A stretch of DNA of 5,414 bases, from NCBI GenBank assembly GCA_013297545.1, contig JAAFHH010000258.1:1-5414 (forward strand), given 5' to 3'. Position numbers and translations under genes: made by a program. Origin of the DNA: Alphaproteobacteria bacterium (GTDB lineage Bacteria > Pseudomonadota > Alphaproteobacteria > Elsterales > Elsteraceae). Of this stretch, positions 1 through 5,078 are shown piece by piece. Positions within the stretch are counted from its first letter, which is position 1; every line of letters begins with the position of its first letter. The notes below the pieces were generated by a model. That model did not search any database. It saw only the letters and a program-made list of their open reading frames with translations, and was not told the origin of the DNA.

Positions 1-482
1 ACGAAGGCCATGCCTTCGGGGCCTGGTGCCGCCCGGGTCGCCCACTGGCGTGCTGCGCCATCGAACAGCTCGATCCGTCCGCCGTGGACCTCGCGCACGA
101 CGCACGCCGGCCCCTGGTCTGGCACGAACAAGCACGGCAGCAGCCGCGGATCGATCGCGCCCATACGGGACGTCACACCGTGGCTGCGATACTCCAAGTG
201 CGCCATGACGTTGCGCAGCGACACCAAGTCCAAGCTATCCGCAAAGTGCGGCAGGGCTTCGGCGACCTGACGCGGATCGCCGCGCCAGCGCAGGGATTCC
301 AGCAGCGGCACCAGGCACGCCGCCACATCGGTCAGCGCGCGAAACCCGCCGAGTGCTGAGTCGAGCTTGAGTGGCGCGTCTTCAGCGGCCGGCGCGTCGA
401 TCAGGGCGGCAACCGCCACCTTGTCGAGCGCACCCGCCGGCACTGGCACGCGCGGGCGATCGGTATCGGCGACGTCGCTCAC
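1..482 (-). CDS. ABC exporter with C39-like N-terminal domain, type I secretion-like (5' part only, runs off the left edge)
   Basis: The frame is open from a GTG at 482 to the window edge and gives 160 residues plus two bases. The GTG is supported by GGGAG at 490-494, seven bases upstream, and it overlaps the TGA stop of the preceding gene (GTGA, 479-482), so translation is probably coupled. Residues 1-40 are polar and variable. Residues 45-150 look like the C39-peptidase-like domain that precedes the membrane domain in LapB/HlyB-type exporters: helical, with WRGDPRQVAEALPHF at 66-80, then a strand-rich part (LPCLFVPDQGPACVVREVHGG). The canonical peptidase motif has Cys-Gly before Ala-x-Cys-Leu. 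Here the matching stretch is TDVAACL (51-57), so Asp52 would replace the catalytic Cys and the domain would bind rather than cut substrate; this alignment is by eye. The membrane and ATPase domains would lie beyond the edge. It probably pairs with the upstream half-transporter. The C39-like assignment is moderate, the reading frame strong. Confidence 0.72.
   Translation of the reverse strand, partial: MSDVADTDRPRVPVPAGALDKVAVAALIDAPAAEDAPLKLDSALGGFRALTDVAACLVPLLESLRWRGDPRQVAEALPHFADSLDLVSLRNVMAHLEYRSHGVTSRMGAIDPRLLPCLFVPDQGPACVVREVHGGRIELFDGAARQWATRAAPGPEGMAF
479..482 (-). other. GTGA stop/start overlap between the two ABC genes
   Basis: The TGA of the first half-transporter (481-479) lies inside the GTG start codon of the second (482-480) plus one base. 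A GGGAG ribosome-binding site at 490-494, within the end of the first gene, serves the second start. This indicates one transcript and probably equal production of two subunits of one complex. Confidence 0.85.
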
Positions 483-2254
483 GAGGCCGCTCCCGCCGGG
501 CGCGGCGCACCCAGGATCGGCGCCCCCGGCAGGGTGAGGGTGCGCTTGGTGGTGGTTTTGGTGGGCGGTGCTGGTGGCGGCGCCATCGGCGCTGGCACCA
601 GGGCACCCCCTTCGAGCTTCAACACCCGGTCCGCGACGCGCAGCAGCGAGGGGCGCTGGGTCACCAGCACCATGGTGAGCTTGCCTTTGAGCAGCGCCAT
701 CAGCTCACGGACGATTTCATCGCCCCGGCTGTCGAGTGCCATGTTGGCGGCGTCGAACAGCAAAATCTTTGGCCGATCGACCAGCGCGCGGGCAATCGCG
801 ATGCGCTGGGTGATGCCGCGCGGCAACGCCTCGATGGCACCGGTGCCGACCCGGGTCTGCCAGCCCTGGGGCAAACGGCCGATCACGTGGTCGAGGCCGA
901 CCATGCGCGCGGCCCGCACGGCTTCCGCGCGCCAATCGCCCTCGCGGAACATGGCGATGTTCTCGAGGATGGTGCCTTCGAACATCACCGCCTGCTGGGG
1001 CAGATAGGCGATGTGGTGGGAGAGTGCGTTGCGGCTGTGCTCCCGCGGGTCCTGATCATTGATGGTCAGCCGCCCGCCGGTTGGCTGCAACATGCCGAGC
1101 AGCAGCCACAGCAAGGTGGTCTTGCCCGAGCCCGCCTCGCCCGTGATCCCAACCGCTTCACCGGGCTGCAGATGCAAGGTGAGGTCTTTCAGCACCCACG
1201 GCCCATCCTCGCTGTAGCGAAACGACAGCCGATCGATGATGACCTTGCCGTGGCCGGGGCCGAGCGACGGCAGATCGACTGGCCGGTCCGGCGGATCAGC
1301 GAACAGGGCTTTGGTTTTGGTTTCCGCCACCCGCACGCTTTGCAAGCGCAGCCACAGGCCAAGGGCGCGCTGGATCGGCTGCACGCACCGGCTCGCCAGC
1401 AGCGAACAGGCCGCCAAGCCACCGACCGTCAGCGTGCCGTTGATCACTTGGGCCGCCCCGACCGACGCCATCGCGACCAGCGTGACCGAGGCGATCACGG
1501 CGGAGAAATTGCTGCTCTCGCCATTCCAGATTTGCGTGCGAAAATCCGCCCGGCCGCAGCCATCGATCAAGCGCTCGTAGCGGCGCAGCATCAAGGTTTC
1601 CATCCCCAATGCTTTGACCGTGTGGATGCCCGAGAGCACCTCCAAGATGAAGTTGAACCGCCGCTCGTCTTCCAAGGCACCAACCTGGATGCGCCGGCGC
1701 AGCTCGCGCCCGGTCCACCAGGCGGCGACCGCAAAAATCACCAGCAGCACCAGCGGCACCAGCACCAGCCAGCCCGCGAGGTAGGCGATCAGGCCGAGGA
1801 ACAACACCGCAAACGGCAAGTCCGCCAGTGCCAAGGCACCTTGGCCGGTATAAAGGTCACGCACGGTGCCGAGTGCTGTCATCCGGTCCAGATGCACGCC
1901 GGCACCGGTGCGTTCAAACTGGGCGAGATCGATGCGCAGCAACCGGTCGACTGCCTGCACGCCCAAGCGATGCTCAAAGCGCGCACCGGACCAGGAACTG
2001 AGCTGCGCGCGCACAATGGTCAGCACCGCTTCGAGGCTGAGGGCGACCACCACGCCGATCACCATCAGTGCGAGCGTGGCAAACGCCTCGTTCGGCACGA
2101 TCCGGTCGTAGACCTGCAGCAACACCAATGGCATGGCGAGCGACAACACGTTGATACCAGCCGACGCCGCGAGCAGATCCACCTGCCCGAGGTGCCAGAC
2201 GCCACCCGTGGTCGCCATGTCGTGCTTGGTGTGTGTCGGCTCTGCGAGCGCCAT
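479..2254 (-). CDS. ABC exporter half-transporter (membrane + ATPase) with degenerate ATPase motifs, type I secretion-like
   Basis: This 591-residue protein has the ABC exporter layout. Hydrophobic segments at about 27-48, 57-81, 141-180 (a pair) and 251-290 form the membrane domain, and the ATPase domain spans about 337-550. Visible motifs are the A-loop Tyr347, Walker A GEAGSGKT (372-379), the Q-loop Gln420, Walker B ILLFD ending at Asp501 and the D-loop ALD (506-508). Three motifs are abnormal: Ala502 replaces the catalytic Glu after Walker B, Gln533 replaces the H-loop His, and the LSGGQ signature reads LPRGI (477-481). It should bind ATP but hydrolyse poorly, as in the weak half of heterodimeric exporters. 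There is no C39-like N-terminal domain. A Pro/Thr/Ala-rich tail (551-591) follows the ATPase. The ATG at 2254 is the first usual start after an in-frame TGA nine bases upstream; AGGAG at 2269-2273 is 14 bases away, a long spacing. The second ABC gene follows by GTGA overlap. Inner-membrane location is expected and the substrate is unknown. Confidence 0.9.
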   Translation of the reverse strand: MALAEPTHTKHDMATTGGVWHLGQVDLLAASAGINVLSLAMPLVLLQVYDRIVPNEAFATLALMVIGVVVALSLEAVLTIVRAQLSSWSGARFEHRLGVQAVDRLLRIDLAQFERTGAGVHLDRMTALGTVRDLYTGQGALALADLPFAVLFLGLIAYLAGWLVLVPLVLLVIFAVAAWWTGRELRRRIQVGALEDERRFNFILEVLSGIHTVKALGMETLMLRRYERLIDGCGRADFRTQIWNGESSNFSAVIASVTLVAMASVGAAQVINGTLTVGGLAACSLLASRCVQPIQRALGLWLRLQSVRVAETKTKALFADPPDRPVDLPSLGPGHGKVIIDRLSFRYSEDGPWVLKDLTLHLQPGEAVGITGEAGSGKTTLLWLLLGMLQPTGGRLTINDQDPREHSRNALSHHIAYLPQQAVMFEGTILENIAMFREGDWRAEAVRAARMVGLDHVIGRLPQGWQTRVGTGAIEALPRGITQRIAIARALVDRPKILLFDAANMALDSRGDEIVRELMALLKGKLTMVLVTQRPSLLRVADRVLKLEGGALVPAPMAPPPAPPTKTTTKRTLTLPGAPILGAPRPAGAAS

Positions 2255-2384
2255 ACCCAGTCAATCCGCTCCTGTCGGGGATACCGCGCGCAGCCCCGGA
2301 CCGGCTTTAACAGTGCCCGATATCTGCTTGGCAGGAAAGCCATATTGCGTTTTAGACAGAGAGAAGCCGCAAGGCCCCTCGCGG
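2255..2384 (-). other. Intergenic gap likely to hold the ABC operon promoter
   Basis: These 130 bases between the exported-protein gene and the ABC genes include a patch clearly richer in A/T than the flanks (about 2315-2360: TAAAAC, CAATATGG, GATATC, GTTAAAG on the minus strand). That is the expected place for a promoter, but no pair of -35 and -10 boxes stands out. No small reading frame with a convincing start was found. Confidence 0.3.
2269..2273 (-). promoter_or_regulatory. Distant ribosome-binding site of the first ABC gene
   Basis: On the minus strand AGGAG precedes the ATG at 2254 by 14 bases, longer than the usual 5-10. The in-frame TGA nine bases before the ATG excludes an upstream ATG, GTG or TTG start. 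The next in-frame Met (residue 13) has no better site. Initiation may therefore be weak, or may depend on RNA folding. Confidence 0.45.
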
Positions 2385-2386
2385 CT
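2365..2386 (-). terminator. Terminator-like hairpin at the end of the exported-protein gene
   Basis: On the minus strand AGCCGC (2386-2381) pairs with GCGGCT (2370-2365) around a 10-base loop, followed by the T-rich stretch TCTCTCTGTCT. The first arm overlaps the TAG stop codon at 2387-2385. The stem is only six perfect pairs and the T-run is interrupted, so it may be a weak or partial terminator separating the 130-residue protein from the ABC genes. Its position directly at the stop codon is the best argument for function. Confidence 0.4.
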
Positions 2387-2777
2387 AAAACCGCCAGCCA
2401 AAGCCGAAGTAGGAATAGAAGTCGCTCGCGGCTGGGTCTGCGGCCGCACCGGCGCGGCGATAGCCCAAGGCACCTTGCAGCGCCCAATCCCGGCCAAGTG
2501 CTACCGAGGCGTTGCCTTGTAGGCCGAGCGAGCGCAGCACGACCGCCGCACCCGGCGACGGATCGGCGGGGGTGAGCGCGATATCGCGGCCGCCGAGGGT
2601 GATCGTCGGTCCAACGCCAATCTGGCCCAGCCGATAATTCCAGGTGTAGCCAAGCCCTGCCGTCGCACCAAGCGGCGTCGCGCCGAGCGTGATCTGAAAG
2701 CGCGGTGGCGCGTCCTCCGCGCGAGTGGCGGGGGCGAGCAGCAGGAGCGCAAGCGCAAGAGCGAGGGTTCTGGTCAT
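2385..2777 (-). CDS. Small exported protein, putative outer-membrane beta-strand protein
   Basis: The product is 130 residues. Residues 1-20 are a textbook signal peptide: MTR, a Leu/Ala core, then a likely cut after ATRA before EDAPP. The mature part of about 110 residues is rich in Gly and alternating hydrophobic residues that suggest beta-strands (QITLGAT, AGLGYTWNYRL, GVGPTITLG, AAVVLRSLGLQGNASVALG, WALQGALGYRR). It ends in YSYFGFGWRF, and a C-terminal Phe is typical of proteins handled by the outer-membrane barrel-insertion machinery. It is short for the eight-stranded OmpA-like barrel (usually over 140 residues), so it may be a minimal, incomplete or oligomeric barrel, or a periplasmic beta protein. 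The frame stays open to 3569, but the part upstream of 2777 is antisense to ftsK. The ATG at 2777 has GGAG five bases before it and begins the signal peptide, which fixes the start. I do not recognise a family. It lies divergent from ftsK and upstream of the ABC genes. Confidence 0.75.
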   Translation of the reverse strand: MTRTLALALALLLLAPATRAEDAPPRFQITLGATPLGATAGLGYTWNYRLGQIGVGPTITLGGRDIALTPADPSPGAAVVLRSLGLQGNASVALGRDWALQGALGYRRAGAAADPAASDFYSYFGFGWRF

Positions 2778-2782
2778 GGCAT

Positions 2783-2786
2783 CTCC
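2783..2786 (-). promoter_or_regulatory. Ribosome-binding site that fixes the exported-protein start
   Basis: GGAG on the minus strand lies five bases before the ATG at 2777. With the signal peptide beginning at that codon, it rules out the much longer upstream extension of the same open frame. Confidence 0.6.
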
Positions 2787-2808
2787 ACGACCCACACTAC
2801 AGGAATTC

Positions 2809-2822
2809 CGCCCGCGCGGGCG
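2809..2822. repeat. 14-bp perfect palindrome upstream of the exported-protein gene
   Basis: CGCCCGCGCGGGCG is its own reverse complement. It overlaps by one base the 8-bp palindrome GGAATTCC (2802-2809). It lies about 30 bases upstream of the ATG at 2777, where a repressor site or 5' leader hairpin would act. Its pure G/C content in a GC-rich background means chance is a real alternative. Confidence 0.35.
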
Positions 2823-2937
2823 TGCGACGTCGCCGCAGCACCCGTGCCCGCCCCGCATGACCAAAATCGCCGCGCGCTCGGCAGCGGGGTGATTCGCACG
2901 CACCACCCGCTGAGCCGGTACCCGCAGGCGCGCAAAA

Positions 2938-2975
2938 CCCAAGGCAAGCCGCCGGTTTTGCCGGCACGCCTTGGG
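2938..2975 (-). terminator. Two-part hairpin followed by TTTT on the minus strand
   Basis: Outer arms CCCAAGGC (2938-2945) and GCCTTGGG (2968-2975) pair perfectly. Inside them GCCGG (2951-2955) pairs with CCGGC (2961-2965) around a five-base loop. Read on the minus strand the stem is followed directly by TTTT (2937-2934), the order expected of a Rho-independent terminator. On the plus strand no T-run follows. No minus-strand gene ends here: the strand is antisense to ftsK on the right. It may stop antisense transcripts, end an unseen small RNA, or be a dispersed intergenic repeat. Confidence 0.45.
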
Positions 2976-2986
2976 GCCCGGCCGCG

Positions 2987-3003
2987 CGCCAGCGAGACTG
3001 GCG
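2987..3003 (+). other. Small hairpin in the ftsK leader
   Basis: CGCCAG (2987-2992) and CTGGCG (2998-3003) form a six-pair stem with loop CGAGA, ending 18 bases before the ftsK ribosome-binding site. If the transcript begins upstream, it would fold in the 5' leader. No T-run follows, so it is not a terminator. The role is unknown. Confidence 0.3.
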
Positions 3004-3021
3004 GTTGAGTCCGTCGTCGCC

Positions 3022-3026
3022 AGGAG
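3022..3026 (+). promoter_or_regulatory. Ribosome-binding site that fixes the ftsK start
   Basis: AGGAG ends nine bases before the ATG at 3036. The good fit shows that the FtsK protein really begins here, and that the absent membrane anchor is not an artefact of choosing too late a start. Confidence 0.75.
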
Positions 3027-3035
3027 CGTTGCCCC

Positions 3036-5078
3036 ATGCCTGATCGTGTCCTGCCGTGGTTGGACCCGGTGCCCCCGATCCAGCCCGAGCGCGATGATGT
3101 CGCGACGGCGGCGGAGTTTAACCTCTGGTGCGCGGTCAACAACCGGCCGTTCCACTTGGTCAACCACGTCTGGGGCGACGGCCAGCGCGAGTGGGGCTTG
3201 GAACTGCGCCCCGGCCGCCCGGACGGCACGATCGCCTATGGCACCGGCCAGATCGAAGAGCCGCTGGCGGTGGTCGCCGCGTTCGCGTTCTTGGCCGGCA
3301 TCGAGTGGGGCGAGGCGAACTTGCGCGAGCAGGTGCTGAACGAAGACCTGGATGACGAGGACGACGACACCCCCGATCGCCTGACCCCCGTTGCGCGTCG
3401 GCCGCTGCCGACGGTGGCGTTGCTCGACGAGCAGCCGATCTTGTCCGCGCCCGTGCTGCCCGAACCAGGCCCAGAGCCAGACCTCGATGACGAGGAGGAC
3501 GACCTCGCCCTCGCCCCCGTTTTCGAAGACGAGATCGAGGCGGTCGACGACGCGCCGCCCTTGCGCCAACCGATCCTGCCGCCGAGCCTGACCCGGCCGC
3601 GCACGCTCAGCAACACCACGGACTACGCGCTGCCGAGCTCAGAACTGCTGGCGCCGCCGGCGCTGATCAACCCGGACGCCACGGCGGACGAAGGCGCGCT
3701 CGCCCAAAACGCGCGCCTGCTGGAAACCGTGCTGCGCAATTTCGGTGTGCGTGGCGAGATCATGGAAGTCCGGCCGGGCCCAGTCGTCACGCTCTACGAG
3801 CTGGAACCCGCCCCCGGCACCAAGTCGAGCCGGGTGATCAACCTGGCCGACGACATCGCGCGCTCCATGAGTGCCATCGCGGTGCGCATCGCGATCGTGC
3901 CCGGCCGCAGCGTGATCGGCATCGAGTTGCCGAACCCAACGCGCGAGACGGTGTATTTGCGCGAGATGCTGGCATCCGGCGCCTACATCGACCATGCCGG
4001 CCGCTTGCCGCTGATCCTGGGCAAGGACATCGGCGGCGACCCGGTGATCGTCGACCTCGCCAAGATGCCCCACCTGCTGATCGCCGGCACCACCGGATCG
4101 GGCAAGTCGGTTGGCATCAACACCATGATCATGAGCCTGGTGTTCCGCCTGCCGCCATCGCAGTGCCGGTTCATCATGGTCGATCCGAAGATGCTGGAAC
4201 TGTCGGTATACGACGGCATTCCGCATCTGCTGACGCCGGTCGTCACCGACCCGAAGAAAGCCGTCGTCGCCCTGAAATGGGCGGTCAGAGAAATGGAAAC
4301 CCGCTACCGCGCCATGTCGAAGCTGGGCGTGCGCAACATCGAAGGCTTTAACGCGCGCGCGGCTGAAATGGCCGCCGATACGGCGATCACCGCCGAAGAC
4401 CGCGTGCAGCCGCTGCCCTACATCGTCATCATCGTTGATGAGATGGCAGACCTCATGCTGGTCGCCGGCAAAGACATTGAGGCCGCGATCCAGCGCCTGG
4501 CCCAGATGGCGCGTGCGGCCGGCATCCACTTGATCATGGCGACGCAGCGCCCGTCGGTCGACGTGATCACCGGCACGATCAAAGCGAACTTCCCAACCCG
4601 CATCAGCTTCCAAGTCACCTCCAAGATCGACAGCCGAACGATCCTCGGCGAAGCGGGGGCCGAACAGCTGCTCGGCCAGGGCGACATGCTGTACATGGCT
4701 GGCGGCGGGCGGATCACCCGTGTGCACGGGCCGTTCGTGTCCGACCAGGAAGTCGAACGCATCGTTGGCTTTGTAAAAAGCCAGGGCGAGCCCGACTATG
4801 TCGACGACATCCTGGATGGCGAGGATGACTTCGATGGCGGTGCGGAGGGTGGTGCGGCCGTGTTCGTCGAAGGCGGATCGGGCGATGAACTCTACGATCA
4901 GGCGGTCGCTCTCGTCATGCGCGAGCGCAAATGCACCGTCAGCTTCATTCAACGGCACCTGCAGATCGGCTACAACCGGGCCGCGCGCATTGTGGAAAAG
5001 ATGGAAGAGGACGGCGTGATTTCGCAGTCGAACCACGTCGGCAAACGCGAGGTGCTGGGCCGCGGCTCCCGGTCATGA
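3036..5078 (+). CDS. ftsK: FtsK-family DNA translocase without the N-terminal membrane anchor
   Basis: The product is 680 residues. FtsK is a hexameric ATP-driven pump that moves along double-stranded DNA at the division septum and activates XerCD at dif to separate sister chromosomes. In order: a soluble segment I do not recognise (1-101), an acidic Pro-rich linker (102-200; LDDEDDD, DLDDEEDD), the alpha domain (about 215-325), and the beta/RecA-like motor (326-585) with Walker A GTTGSGKS (351-358), Walker B IVIIVDE (463-469) and the conserved block MATQRPSVDVITGTIKANFP (501-520). An acidic/Gly-rich spacer (587-617) leads to the gamma winged helix (618-674; SFIQRHLQIGYNRAARI), which reads KOPS sequences and contacts XerD. 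Motor and gamma domain look fully functional and alphaproteobacterial. The usual four-helix N-terminal membrane domain is absent: the only hydrophobic run (77-89) is too short for a membrane helix. It may be a soluble, SftA-like translocase acting beside a membrane-bound paralogue, or the sole FtsK, recruited through its N-terminus. ATGA overlap joins it to the next gene. Confidence 0.93.
   Translation: MPDRVLPWLDPVPPIQPERDDVATAAEFNLWCAVNNRPFHLVNHVWGDGQREWGLELRPGRPDGTIAYGTGQIEEPLAVVAAFAFLAGIEWGEANLREQVLNEDLDDEDDDTPDRLTPVARRPLPTVALLDEQPILSAPVLPEPGPEPDLDDEEDDLALAPVFEDEIEAVDDAPPLRQPILPPSLTRPRTLSNTTDYALPSSELLAPPALINPDATADEGALAQNARLLETVLRNFGVRGEIMEVRPGPVVTLYELEPAPGTKSSRVINLADDIARSMSAIAVRIAIVPGRSVIGIELPNPTRETVYLREMLASGAYIDHAGRLPLILGKDIGGDPVIVDLAKMPHLLIAGTTGSGKSVGINTMIMSLVFRLPPSQCRFIMVDPKMLELSVYDGIPHLLTPVVTDPKKAVVALKWAVREMETRYRAMSKLGVRNIEGFNARAAEMAADTAITAEDRVQPLPYIVIIVDEMADLMLVAGKDIEAAIQRLAQMARAAGIHLIMATQRPSVDVITGTIKANFPTRISFQVTSKIDSRTILGEAGAEQLLGQGDMLYMAGGGRITRVHGPFVSDQEVERIVGFVKSQGEPDYVDDILDGEDDFDGGAEGGAAVFVEGGSGDELYDQAVALVMRERKCTVSFIQRHLQIGYNRAARIVEKMEEDGVISQSNHVGKREVLGRGSRS
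5075..5078 (+). other. ATGA start/stop overlap of ftsK with the next gene
   Basis: The ATG of the PhnD-like gene (5075-5077) overlaps the ftsK TGA (5076-5078). No strong ribosome-binding site stands close before the ATG (GAGGTG at 5049-5054 is 20 bases away), so translation probably depends on ribosomes finishing ftsK. Confidence 0.8.

Larger units (their letters stand above)
2778..3035. other. Divergent intergenic region between the exported-protein gene and ftsK
   Basis: These 258 bases must hold the promoters for both divergent genes. They contain the 14-bp palindrome, the two-part hairpin and the small hairpin listed separately. I could not identify convincing -35/-10 boxes for either direction. 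No coding frame here has a credible start and ribosome-binding site. Confidence 0.5.

Noticed and set aside
534..1007. 157-residue plus-strand frame, and similar short frames inside the ABC genes
   Set aside because: These are shadows of the ABC coding strand, rich in Arg and Ser, without credible ribosome-binding sites.
2333..2348. TGGC/GCCA mini-hairpin in the gap before the ABC genes
   Set aside because: A four-pair stem with a six-base loop is expected by chance.
371..2575. 734-residue open frame on the plus strand
   Set aside because: It is antisense to the ABC half-transporter and rich in Gln, His and Arg, as expected from a GC-rich shadow. It has no domain pattern, and the opposite strand has clear ABC motifs.
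2778..3569. Upstream extension of the exported-protein frame on the minus strand (a 394-residue version)
   Set aside because: The added part is partly antisense to ftsK and would place the signal peptide in the middle of the protein. GGAG and the ATG at 2777 give a better start.
3339..3635. Acidic, low-complexity stretch of FtsK considered as a possible repeat element or frameshifted region
   Set aside because: The frame and codon pattern continue unchanged, and FtsK proteins commonly have a variable acidic/Pro-rich linker at this place.
3639..5036. 465-residue open frame on the minus strand
   Set aside because: It mirrors the ftsK motor and gamma domain, is rich in His, Arg, Asp and Gln, and has no recognisable family pattern.
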